The position numbers and the translations under genes are program-made. From positions 8,249,520-8,313,519 of the forward strand of contig NC_089316.1 in assembly GCF_036669915.1 (NCBI RefSeq): a stretch of 64,000 nucleotides of DNA. Reading direction: 5' to 3'. The first letter of the stretch is position 1, and every line of letters starts with the position of its first letter. The notes under the pieces were generated by a model. That model was not told the DNA's origin. It saw only the letters and a program-made list of their open reading frames with translations, and did not search any database. This DNA is from Pocillopora verrucosa. Its lineage: Eukaryota > Cnidaria > Anthozoa > Scleractinia > Pocilloporidae. This document shows, piece after piece, positions 50,323-62,287 of this stretch.

Positions 50323-53300
50323 ATGGCTGAGTTCGAAAAAAGCCACATACACTCGCCATGTTCCCAGTCTAATGAAATGAGCGCGATTCAAGACAGAGTT
50401 GGCAGATCGATCCTTGCCACCTTTATTGCAGCACTCGGCCCAGTCAGCTTTGGATTCTGTCTGGGATATTCATCGTCTGCCTTGCTGGATTTACAAAGCA
50501 CTGATGAACCTTCTGCAGTTCGTTTATCTGACGATCAGGCATCTTGGTTTTCAGTAAGTTGAGTATTATTATTCGTTGGATCATATTTATGCCACTATAG
50601 AGTACTCCTTAATTGCTTCGCGTTTTATATATTTATTTTTTAACGTGTGTGTCGTGTAATAACCGCATATGCAGCGCTGACTAGACTTTGCTAAACTTTA
50701 AAACAACATCTGTAAAAGAATTTAAAAAAACCCAAAATTTAGCCTAAAAACATAAATAGATTGGAAAAACTGTTTCTGCTTCGGTTTCAACGAAGTCACG
50801 CCTCGGGCTTAACCGAGCAGCTTCTATTTTGTACTACAGAGACTGCCGAAGGGGGCCATTTTGCCTCTTTGATATCCCTCGGAACATTTCCCTCATTATT
50901 TCGCCTGCGGCTAAAACTGTTTGTTTGATAGCTGAGGAGCCACATGACTCTCATGAGAATCACATGATTTACGATGGGATCCATTTGAAAATGACGTGGA
51001 TCAGTGCTTTTAATATAACGTAAAACAATTGTAGAAAAATCCACAAGATATTGTTTTAAAAGAGGAACAGCGTCAAGGCAATGTAGCGGAACCCTTGATA
51101 AAATTTTAAGTAGCAATAAAAGAAGATAAAAGAATTTTTGCATAAATTCTGCCCCAACGTGAGTTGTGCACGTAACTTCTCCTATTTCGGCCGGTGATGA
51201 TGCTTTATTTAGTAAATCAAGAAGCAGCAGATTTTCTCTTCATGCTAGAAAAAAAAAACTTGCTATTTCCCATTCCTCAAGTACAAAAATCATTTCCACC
51301 TTTCGATCCGGTAGAAAAAGTTTTCGGAAAGATCCGGCAAACAATTTCTTTAAAATAATCAATATGACACGCTATTTAGTCACCCTTTTGACCCAAAGCC
51401 CTAATTTGAAATGATAGTGCTGAAAGGTCCTTGCTCGAAAGACTGTGTCACGCTATGACCGATGGATCACGATTGTCCAAGTTTGCATGAAGGCAGTCAT
51501 TCTTAATGTTCTTCATATGTCGCTCTTGAATATTTATTGGCCCTGTGTATTTGTAAAGGACGTAAAAGTACAATTTTTTGGACTGAAGCAGGAAAATTAT
51601 ACGGATAGTGGCGTGACATGCCTACTTTAAGAAAGCTAGCGCTAGCTTCATGAGTTAGATGCATTGTCATTGCTATGATGGGGCTAGTGGGAATGGAGGA
51701 CATCATATATCTCTTGTTGCCTGCGTTCATCACTCAAACCCAAGATATTGCGGATAACTTCAAAACAGCCACACTCCAATTTAAGATGTTTCCCTCTAGT
51801 GGGGACCAGCAACAAAATTTGTTTTCGTGTTTGAAAAAGGATGTATGTGCAAAGAACATCTTGGTTAGATTAAGATTTTAAAATCGCGATGAAATTCTTG
51901 GAATGCAACAGTTTCGATCAATCTAATCAGGCTGACCACTGTCTATTGTATATAGGCCAGATATATAAGGGTATAAGTGAAATTTTTATTTCCATCTGAA
52001 TTTGCTAACAGTCTACCTTTAGACTACAATTATCGTACTTAAGCTTCATGCCTTTGAGATTCATTCTTATACATTTTGTTCTAGTCTTTAGTTACTATTG
52101 GAGCTATTTTCGGAAGTGTCATTGGTGGATGGGTGATTGACAAGCTCGGTCGGAAAGGTACCATTATGTTTTGCACAATTCCATTTGTGCTTGGATGGCT
52201 TCTCATTTGCTTCGCTCAGAGTGTTGCCATGCTTTACAGCGGTCGGATCATTACAGGCCTGGGCTGTGGTACAATCTCGTTGACTGTTCCGGTATGTCTG
52301 TAGATTTAAGAATTGGTCAGTTCATGATTACCTGAAAACTATGAATAAATGACAAAGAAACAACAACCACGAAAGGTTTCAACACCAAATCATTAATTTA
52401 TGAAGTGCAAATTTTATGCTCAGAAGGGAAACGAACAAAAAGAACGAGATACGAGTGATAGATTTAACCTAACTGGATTGGATTCTTATTTACTAGAATT
52501 CACGACCAGAAATTTGCGTGGCTTTGTGTTAAAAATTCTGAAAATTATGCTTTTTTTAAAACAAAATCTCCTATTGAACAACACCTTGGGACATAAAACG
52601 CTTAAAGAGTTACCAACGTCGCGAAGCCTCAATTGAAGTCAGAAAACCCAGTTTTGTTTTCAGCCATAATTCGCATCGTGTTTGAGAATGAAGTATCGTC
52701 AACTCCAAAACTTCAAAGTTTTGAGACCTCGCGGCTAAACTCGACGGGAAATTTCAGTTGAAGTGAAACTACACACGTCATGTTTTGGTGCACGGCCGCG
52801 CGTTACATAAGGATTTGTATTGTGGTAGTTCCTTAGGAAATAGATAGGCCTTGCGCGCGCTATGTTATAACACAGAGTGTATCATTAACCTAGCCTTGGT
52901 GTAACTGTGTTAAGATTTTAATTCATGGTAAGAAGGTTACTATTTGTTTTAACCTTTTAAAACTAATATCAAGTTACAAAAATAGTTACAAGAGGTGAAA
53001 GTCACGTGAAAAAATTGAAATTTAAAGGCAATGCAAATCAGGAAAAATTGCGTTTATGATAGTTTTGCATCAGATGTAAATAGTCAAGCATATGGCGAGA
53101 TCTCAAGACTAATCACGAATAGTAATTAATCAAAGATAATGTCAAATTGCTTTATACTTTAACAAAAAATTGCCCAATTAATGGAAAATTTTTTCTTTAA
53201 GGTTTACATTGCTGAAATTTCAGCTGCTAGGATACGTGGTACTCTGGGGTCTGTCACCAATTTGGCCATCACCGTTGGTCTTATACTAGCCTATGTAGCG

Positions 53301-54499
53301 GGTGTCTTTTGTCACTGGAGATGGCTAGCTTTTATAGGTGCAATTCCTCCCACGCTGCAAGTCATTCTTATGTTTCCTGTGCCGGAGACTCCTCGCTGGT
53401 TGCTGGGAAAGGGCCGTAGAAGTAAAGCCCTAGAATCCTTGTTGTGGTTAAGAGGTCCTGATGCAGACATCGAAGAAGAATGTGTCACCATCAGAGAGAC
53501 CATAGGTGAGCTTCTTGTAAAACAAACACAGAGGAATTTGAAAGTTATTGTATTTAGCGACGCCTTTAGCTCAGAATTTGAATTTGGTTAATGAATGAAC
53601 TGCTTCACTTTTCCTATTAATATATCTCTCACTGTCATAAGTTTGTCGGGCCGATGAAGCTTGATTTAGAGTTGGGAAAGGTTCACAGAGATCTGGTGCG
53701 CCTATAAATATGAAAAAAAGATAACCTTTCTTATTTTTTTTTTGAGACAGATCGTCATGAGAAATTTCATCTAAGGGAATTATTATCGCCAGAGATCGCT
53801 AAGCCTCTTGCAATCAGTGTCGGGTTGATGGCGTTCCAGATGCTCTCTGGAGTCGACGTAGTGGAGTTCAACGCTGCAGGCATTTTTGCAACTGCAGGCT
53901 TTTCAAATGGAAAGCTTGCAGCTATTACTGTCGGCTTGGTACAGTTCGTGGCTGCAGGTTTGGGATGTGTCCTAATGGACAAAGTAGGACGTAGAATTCT
54001 CCTATGGCCCGCTGCACTTGGTATGTGTGTGTCTCTTGTAACCCTAGGTGTGTACTTCCTGATCTACATTCCTCCGAAAGATGGTGGCTCAACGTCTGAC
54101 ACTGTTTCCATGCTCAGCTCTATCAGCCACTCGGTGCCAGCTAAAGACATTTCTTGGTTGTCAATCTTGTGCATTGTTCTATTCAACCTGATGTTCTCCC
54201 TTGCATGGGGACCCGTTGCATGGCTTGTGATGGCGGAAATAAACCCCCTGCGTGTTCGTGGCTTTGCCTGCAGCTTAGCAGCTTTGACAAACTGGTCAAT
54301 GGCGTTTGTTGTCACTTATACATATAATTCCATGGTTAATGCTCTCACCATCCAAGGAACCTATTGGGTTTATGCAGGCATTTCCTTCCTAGGTTTCCTT
54401 TTCGTTTACTTCCTTTTGCCCGAGACAAAAGGCAAAACACTGGAGGAAATAGAGGCCATCTTTAATAAAGATAAGCACAACTACGAAAGGATTGACTAA
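50323..54499 (+). CDS. SLC2 sugar transporter, paralogue D (altered TM7 site)
   Basis: Exons are 50323-50553, 52085-52291, 53202-53505 and 53751-54499, giving 496 aa. The start [11 protein letters not shown] is the first in-frame ATG. Motifs: [73 protein letters not shown]. The TM7 motif, QQFSGVNAV in A-like members, reads QMLSGVDVV: the second Gln and the Asn that bind sugar in studied GLUTs are Met and Asp. The following aromatic or hydrophobic position is Glu (VEFNAA). All splice sites are intact, so this is change and not decay. It ends YERID. Substrate range is probably altered. Confidence 0.92.
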
Positions 54500-54706
54500 G
54501 CATTTGATACTAATTTGATGTCTATATTGATATCGTACGGACAATGTTACTTTTAAATTTTTGTTTCCAAAGAGAGTTGAGAAATATTATATTTGATTCG
54601 CAAAATATGAAAATGGTGATAAGTTTGCTCCTAAGACTACGTACAACAAGTTATTTGACTCGGTAAGAGATTGATGATACAGTAAATTATATGTTTGCAC
54701 TTCGAA

Positions 54707-54712
54707 AATAAA
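54707..54712 (+). terminator. likely polyadenylation signal of transporter D
   Basis: AATAAA lies 208 bp after the stop at 54499, the first such hexamer I see downstream. Confidence 0.5.
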
Positions 54713-54928
54713 AAAAACCCTTTCAACTTAAGATAAGATAATCATCAGACGAGTTGAGGTTGAAAATATAGAACTGCCGCGTTGATGAGGCACTTAACTG
54801 TACTGAACTTGCAAACACGAGATTTGTGATCGTAAAAAGAACAGAAATTAAATTGTTTATATAATTGCCACATAGCGAGCAAGGAGAGAATTTCTAAAAT
54901 AAATTAAGCATATCTTGTGGCCGTTGCG

Positions 54929-55138
54929 CTAACCATTCTGGATGTCTATTGGGTTTATAGCAGGGTTTTGCAATTCTTCTAAAGCAGACGATGAATATCC
55001 CCAACAGTAACCACAACTGAGAGAGGCCAGAGCTACTGGCATAGCAGCTAAGACAGATCTCCCGAGTCTGCCTTTCTCTCTGGGCTCATTTAAGTGAACT
55101 GACTGCCAGTGGAAATTTTTGATTTGCAATTCTGCCAT
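54929..55138 (-). pseudogene. orphan first exon of a sixth SLC2 paralogue
   Basis: Starting at 55138, the minus strand reads MAELQIKNFHWQSV, then VALASLSCGYCWGYSSSALE, closely matching exon 1 of E ([34 protein letters not shown]). The upstream ttatctcaa before the ATG is shared too. Homology stops after LQN: the conserved QASWFS/gt splice end is missing and the frame closes at 54929. No matching exons 2-4 follow before the 3' end of D. It is a truncated duplicate of E's first exon, oriented as E and lying beyond E's 3' end. Confidence 0.88.
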
Positions 55139-56855
55139 TTGAGATAACGTCTGACTATAAAACTTGTTTAACTTCAGCAAACCGTATAAATGATCGGCAA
55201 CGAATGCGTAAAATGTAGTCGTTTTTTGTAACAACGCCGGAGTGTATCAAATAAGTTAAGTCTGTAGCCAAAGTCCAAACTCGCTCTTGTAACGTGATTA
55301 TTATTTGTTCACCTCTCGTTGGTCTTAAACAATAAAGCAATTTTAAACCTTAAAAGTAGTGCGCATGCATTTTCTCCTTACTGTAGTCTATACACTCCGT
55401 AGGGAACTGGAAAGGAGAATGTGTTTTACGATCAAAAGTATTAAGACAAATGTGTTACTGCTTTGGTTTTGCCAACGTACGCAGTTCGTTTTGTGATTGG
55501 AAAGTTTCTAGTTTTCGTGAAAAAACATCTGAAGCGTAAACCTTTCTGCCAAAAACATCTAGAATTTAGGACGAAACAAGTAAGAAAAAGGCTGAAGAAT
55601 ATTTCAATTTGGCCGAGGTAAACGCGAACTTTAAATTCAGAATATTAGTCTGCCTTTGCAATCATTAAAGTAACGCGTATAAAACGTTTGCGGGCTCAGA
55701 GCATAGTTTTGGTATTTTGCAAGTTGTTCTTTGATAAGCAATTTCACTCTTAACTTTTGTTTTATTTTATAATCTTATTTCGTAACTCTTAAAAAAATCC
55801 GAGTTTGTTGAATTGTTACGGAGAAAAAGAAGAAAAAATTATAGATTGGAAGCCGAGCAATTTTTATATCTTTCGCTAATTGGGTAAGTTTATTTCAAAA
55901 CATGAGTTGATTTGCTTTTTGCCTTCGTCATCCACTCGAGTGTCTACAAACTATAGCCTCCATTTGGTGCAAAATTATGCATCGATACATGTTTGCGGAC
56001 TTTTTTTTGTTCCAAAATGCGAACAGTTTTCCTGAACGAAGCTCAAGGAAAACTGTGGTGAATTGTAAACAAACTTAGAAACCATAGTGTTCCGTCGGAG
56101 GATTGACCAACCAGATTATGCGTATCGTGTACAATTATGTCACAACAAAATTCAACTGCACTTCATTGAATGGAAAGCTCTAAGCGAAAGATGATTACCG
56201 TAACGACGACGAGAAGTCCTCATCTTTCATCGTAGCTATAAAGTGTGATGATATTTCCTTGTGGTAAAAAACGCCATCAGCCGCGATTACAGACTGAAGG
56301 GAAATGTAAACTTAATAAAAGACAAAGTCCATTTTTTTCACTTGTTTTATTCAAAACATCTTTTATTAGAGCCATTCTTATTGTTGCTATCTTTATTGTC
56401 TCCAGATATAATTTTATTGCTAGTCCAACTGAGCAGTGGCTCTTCCTTTGAGATTGCCACTCAACTGAATTTTCTCGTATACTCACAGCAAAGTCTAATG
56501 CTATTGTTTACCAAGCTGAGCCGTACACAAACCGACTCATTAGATTAGATATGTAATACTAAAACAGCGGAAAGCGTTGAAAACGCACTCTGATTGGCTA
56601 CTTAAAATCCGAATATCCTTTGCTATTCTACTCGAAGCAACGCGCGCGCGATTTGCGCCCGAAAATATTGTAACCGTTGCGGGAATAAATTAGTTAAAAT
56701 AACCTTTTCGTGCTATATCATCTCACTGCTTTAGTATACACTAAAATAATTATTTACCTCAGTGTCGGGGGCTAATTGTTGATATTTACCTCGTTGCTTC
56801 CTGGCTTGGTAAATATCCACCACCAGCCAGTGACACTGAGGTGAATAGCTGCCAA
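55139..56855. other. spacer between the orphan exon and transporter E
   Basis: No gene is recognised. A partial MITE-like piece may lie at 55360-55440. The 3' UTR of E should occupy the right edge. Confidence 0.5.
56751..56847. repeat. foldback element abutting the end of transporter E
   Basis: tatttacctcagtgtc (56751-56766) is complementary to gacactgaggtgaata (56832-56847) with one mismatch. An inner pair, gatatttacc (56793) and ggtaaatatc (56808), adds to the stem. Its edge lies nine bases beyond E's stop codon. A related motif occurs near 37600. Confidence 0.7.
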
Positions 56856-59800
56856 TCAATGTATACTTTCGTATGTTTGTTTAACCGGTCTGTCGAAGAG
56901 ATCTTCAATCTCTTCTAAGGTTTTACCCTTTGTCTCGGGCAGAAGGAGATAAACAAACAAGAAGCCTAGCATACAAAAACCAGCGTAAGCCCAATAAACA
57001 CCCTGGATAGTAAACGCAGCGGCCATAGAGTGATAAGTTTTGGTAACAATAAACTGCGTAACTCCGAACACCGTGGTCGCAAAACTGCAAGCAAATCCAC
57101 GTGCGCGGAGAGGAAATATTTCTGAAATTAAAACCCACGGAAGTGGCCCCCACGCCAGGGAAAACATCAAATTGAAAAGAAAAATAGAAGAGACTGGCAG
57201 CCAGGAAATCTCTTCGGCCGGTGGACTGGTGGAACCAGATGAAGTGTCTGCGTCTGTTGCGAAGCCTCCATCAAGTGCAGGGATAAAGATGGCAAAGAAC
57301 ACGCCCAGTGTTATTAGGGACAAGGACATTACGAGAGCAGAGGTCAACAGAAGCTTTCGTCTTCCTACTTTGTCCACAAGGAAACACGACAAAATATTAC
57401 CGATAAGTTGAGAAATACCCACAGATATTGCGACGAGCTTCTCATTTGCGATGCCCACAATTTTGAATAAATTTGCCGCATTGAAGAGTATTGCATCTGT
57501 TCCAGAGAATTCCATAAACATAAAAATCCCGACGCTAATGATTAAGGGCTTTGCTATTGCGGGCGTTCCAATATCTGTACACTTTAGCCTCCCTTGACGA
57601 TCTGAAAAAAAAAAGAAGAAAAAAAGCCTTGAACTTCTTGTGACTTAAAAAAAGAGAAAAAGTAAATTAAATTGTTTTTTGATCGTTGACCGGACGCTCA
57701 ACGACATTTTGCAAGTGAAAAATTGATTTTTTCATGGGATTAAAGCGCTTGTCTATAATTCTTTTGCATAATTATAACAAACCTCTTTTTTTAATTTCAT
57801 CCTGTCTATATTAATTGTTCTTGTGAAATTTTATTGGTCTTTGAAAAATTTACCCATGCTTTTCTACTCAGTTGCACTCGAAATCATATGATAACCTATA
57901 CCAGGAGCCTGCTGCCTGTACCAATATCTACGTTAATAGAAAGTAAAAGAGTAAACATGAAATTAAAGTGAAATTAGAAATAACGCCTGAAAAAAAATTG
58001 GACAGACTCTTCTCCATCATAATTGACGCACAGTTTATGTGTTCTCGAAGCAGACTCAATCTCAGTTTGGAGGCGTTAATTCATTCTATCGGTCCACAAC
58101 GGATTGGAGAGTGGAAACGAAACTGGTGAAACGGCCAGTCCTAAAATTCCAACAATTTTAATTGGAGGTCAATTCAGTTCGTTGGCAAGTTGCACCTTTA
58201 TAAAATTTCGTCCTATGTCACAACGAGTTAATGCCCCCCCTCCCCTCTCCCCCCTCCCCCTCCCCCCTCCCCCTCTTTCCTCGACTTCACTCGTCGTCTT
58301 TTCTTTGCCTATAAAAAATGAACCTCTTGAGGGGTGATGAATTAGGTTGTTACCTAAGGTGTCTTTAATGTTGGAACACTCCTCCTTTATGTTCGCTTCT
58401 GGACCTCGTAACCACAATAGGACTTCCAGCGCTTCATCCGTTCGGTTCTTTCCCAGTAACCAGCGAGGGGACTGTGGCATGGGAATCATCAGAATAAGGA
58501 CCAGCGTTGGAGGAATTGCACCAATAAAAGCCAGCCACCTCCAATGACACAGGACGCCCGTTGCCAGGCATATCAACACGCCTAATGTGAAACTCAGGCT
58601 CCTGAGGCTAGCTAACACTCCACGCACTCGGGCGGCTGCAATCTCGGCAATGTACACCTAACGTGGGACATATACAGCTCTTTCACAAAGGCAACTTAAA
58701 AATGGACTACTTTTTATTTTACAACGCTGATGAAAGAAAGAAAAAAGAAGATAACTGTTTGACGATGATCAAGATTAACAGAATCCGCAAAAAGGTTAGC
58801 CAGTTCAGGTGAAGTCTGTATTCGAGCTTAATAGCCTATGCAACCGAAGCTTATCCCGGTGAAGCGACTAGGAGTTTTACTACTCCTCCCTGGTTGGGAT
58901 ACCAGTCTATGGCAATTTTACTCCCACCTTTTTTTACTGGGCTTTCCTGACAATAAGCCATTTCTGGAGCTCCTGGCTATTTTCGATACGTTAACATTCT
59001 AACATCATCGGCTCCGATGCTATGAGGGAAAAAACAAACGAAATCAATCATTCATCCCTCAACCTCGATGGGATTTCTTTTGCTTTATTTCCCCAAGCCT
59101 CGAGGCTAAGTTTGAATTTTAATATATCGAAAATGGCCAATTCGCCGTTACCCTTTTATACTTCTGAGTTTTTCGCCCAAGAACACAACACAATGACCCA
59201 GACCTTCAGACTTTGACCCCGGCCAGTTTTTCTCACTAGGCAAAGAAAGTCTTCAAAAACTCATCATCTCTGTTTCTATCTTTCCTTTCTTTTCAATACG
59301 AATGCGGTGGCTTGACAGTTAATACTCTGAAATCCGGTCGAAAGGTTTTTTTTAGAAAACTGGGCGGGACATACACTCTGTCTTGTTTGAAGGTCAGTGA
59401 CTTCAGTCAGTATACTATGTACTGCCTCTCTCCATACGAGAGTATAAATGGGCACCTATCAACTGTCAGGGAAGCTTAAAGAATTTATTGGGGTAACCTG
59501 CTAGGGACAAGCGTCCCATCCAGGGTGAATGACTAAACCTTTGTTTGCTTCATGCTACAGAAACCAGATAAACTTCGACAGTGTGGGACTGTTGGCCAGA
59601 GCGCAGACTTAACCTCATCCTTTTTTCATGAACGACATGCAACGAAGAGTCGTCAATACTCACTGGAGCAGTAAAGGAGACAGCGCCACACGCCACACCT
59701 GTGATGAATCTACCAGCGTAAAGTATGGCAACACTCTGGGCATAACTGATAAGGAGCCATCCTAGGACGAAAGGTACGGAGCACATCATCGTGGTGCCCT

Positions 59801-62287
59801 TTCGACCAAACTTTTCAATCGCCCATCCACCGATCAGACACCCAATAATCAGTCCAAAAGCAATCAAGGACTGTAAATAAGGATCAAGAACCTTTATCAT
59901 CTAACAATCTCAAGGTGCCTTTTAGTAAAAGCCTAACGAATTACACTCAAGTGCTTCGATTGTGTTTATCGACTAATTCACACTCATCACGCTTTTATTT
60001 TTTATTTTCTGACGTATTTACAAGACATTCCTTTGACCCGCAAATAACAAATGCAAATCGAGGCGGGTCAATTTTTTAAATTTTTAAATTTTTTCTTTAC
60101 TAACTTAATTTAATTACACTGGAAATAAAACGGAAATGAAGAAATCTAACATAAAAGGACAAAAAGAAACACAAGAAAAGAAAAAAAAAAGAAAAGGAAA
60201 ATGGCATGTTCATTGTAAAGGAGAAAAAGTCCTAGAGTTTCGACTTTTACCAAAAATATTGTAGAACTGGTTTCTACTGTTATCTTTCGACAACAATAGC
60301 AGTGATGGAAAAGCACGCTTAAAACGGCAGAAATCAACAGAAACTACAAAGGATACATAGGATGGGAGTAACTTTTATTGATTTTACGTGTAAAATGTTC
60401 ATATTTCGAAATATTTATCGTTGCAAATCGACCATATTTCGTTTCCCATACTATTCCTTCTAATGTGTTCAAATTCTCAACGGTTCCTCTCGTAACTTAA
60501 CACCGAGTCACACAACAAGCGTCACGCCTTCGAGGCGTAACGCTTTCATGATTAACCTTGTTTATCGTTTGCTTTTTCTCGAGACGTGAGCTTGGGTCGC
60601 CTGTGACCTAATAAGCATGTGGTCTCTACCACTAAGTAATAACTCTCTACCGAAATACACGTATGTGATGAGCATTTAAGTAAGAATTAGACACGCGCCT
60701 CGTGTTCCATTTTTAGATCCCTAATTTTGCCAACTGGAAGCTAAAGGATAGTTACTAAAAGCATGGAATGACTTAAATCTACCTAAAACCACCTACAACC
60801 ACCTAAAACCACCTACAACCACCTGAAACCACCTACAACCACCTTCAGAATACTATTTTTTATCATTTTGGACGTTTTTTTGACAATTTTGTTGACAAAT
60901 GTAAATACACACGGGAAATGTTGTCCTGTCTCGCGGGTTCCCATCGATAGCGAAAACTAATACCCCTGAAAATTAAGTCACTGTCTGCGACATTTGCCCA
61001 TCCGATGGCTCGCATGACCAAGGAAAAACACAAAGAAAATTGTTTACACAGGAGCAGCACCAAGAGCCTTAAGACTTTTCGAGTAATACTCAAACTACGT
61101 TTTCGAGGTCAGCTTTTTTCAACGTCTGACAGAGGTAAACGGGACACCAAGCGGGTAGTCAGAAATTTGACGAGGTTGCGTAATATAACATCAGGGGTGA
61201 TTTGTCTCAGGGAAATCCGAGCAATCCTAACCATCTGAAATTGCTTCAAATCGGGCTGCGGAGCGCGTGTACAACAAAGGAAACAAACCGTTTTACAATA
61301 AGTTGGTATTATTCAGAGAAAAAAATTAAATTGACCGAGAATAGGAAACCACGAAAAGAACAGTGACATTTGAAACGTTGTGTGATAAACAAAACTTGCA
61401 AATATCGCGAGATGCATGTAGCTTATAATTCCGAAAAATACCGCACTTCCTTACGAGTTCCAAATGCGAAATAGATCAAGTCAATCAGCTATCGGGACTT
61501 ACGACACGCTGGCATTAACTTGTTCCGATTTTAGTTCTTGGCTTACCCTGTGTGCCAGAGGCTTTTCGGTCAGTTTTTATTTTGATCCGCGCGAAACGCG
61601 AAAAGCCTCCGAAACGGAGCGTTTTTCCTTTGATGGAAGGCGGCCGCTGACCAGTTAATGATTCAAATGGATCGCAGGGCTCAAGTATTTTTAGAAATTA
61701 TTCTTATTGGTTGTAGGTGGCTTTAGGTGGTTTTAGGTGGTTTTAGGTGGTTTTAGGTGGTTGTAGGTGGTTTCAGGTGGTTGTAGGTCATTCCATGTCT
61801 TAGTGCTTACGAAAGGTGAAGATAAATTAATGTCCGTGCGCTGCAAATACGTGAAATACACTATAACGGTCTTTTAAGTTACAACATCAGATGATTGTCA
61901 AATGATATTCATAGCCTTGCCGTGTCTGTACTTGTACAGAATTAGAATAAGGTGAAGCGTTTTTTATGTTCAAAGAGGGACATATTTGACTGATTCAACG
62001 GCTCAACTTACAAAATATAAGAGTTTCTTCAATTCATCGAGATAAAAAATCAAACTTACCGAGAACCAGGATGCTTGTTCAGCCGTTAGGCTGATGTTGA
62101 AGGAGGTATTATCATTTTGTAAATCCTCCAAAGCTGACGATGAATATCCCAGACAGTAACCAAAGCTGAGGGAGGCAAGAGCCACAGGGAAAGTGGCAAG
62201 GGCCGCTTTTTCGACTCTGTCTTGATCTTTCGGTTCATCAAATTGAAAAGATTCCGAGTGGGAGTTTTCGATTTGTAACTCTGCCAT
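56856..62287 (-). CDS. SLC2 sugar transporter, paralogue E (most diverged site)
   Basis: Exons in coding order are 62060-62287, 59664-59870, 58354-58657 and 56856-57601, giving 494 aa. MAELQIENSH is chosen as the start by analogy with B and D; an in-frame ATG at 62311 would add eight residues. Kept motifs: EKFGRKGTTM, EIAAARVRG, DKVGRR, WGPLPWVLISEIFPLRARG, PETKG. Changed: PETPR reads PQSPR, TM7 QQFSGVNA reads MEFSGTDA, and TM10 NW reads FG. Three positions important for sugar binding in studied GLUTs are thus replaced while the fold signatures remain. Loop 1 has two N-glycosylation sequons, NTS and NIS, unlike A to D. It ends YESIH. Intron 1 holds a 1-kb foldback element and intron 3 a G-rich tract. 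Confidence 0.91.
58234..58274 (-). other. G-rich tract in the pre-mRNA of transporter E
   Basis: On the coding strand six or more runs of four or more G are separated by single A or short GA spacers, a strong G-quadruplex pattern. It begins about 80 nt after the exon 3 donor. Confidence 0.8.
58848..58920 (-). repeat. dispersed SINE-like repeat, copy 3
   Basis: Read on the minus strand, actggtatcccaaccaggga and aaactcctagtcgcttcacc match the tail part of the 45320 copy. It lies in intron 2 of transporter E. Confidence 0.6.
59440..59580 (+). repeat. dispersed SINE-like repeat, copy 4
   Basis: gtataaatgggcacc, then gcgtcccatccagggtgaat and tgcttcatgctacagaaacc show the same order of blocks as the other copies. 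It runs up to the 3' part of exon 2 of transporter E without entering it. Confidence 0.6.
60762..61797. mobile_element. foldback transposon-like element with minisatellite arms
   Basis: The outer ends catggaatgac (60762-60772) and gtcattccatg (61787-61797) are exact complements. Next to each lies an array of an 11-bp unit, ccacctacaac/ccacctaaaac on the left (about 60780-60845) and its complement on the right (about 61708-61787). The 0.85-kb centre has no recognisable transposase. Arms made of short tandem repeats are typical of Foldback-type elements. It sits in intron 1 of transporter E. Confidence 0.8.
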
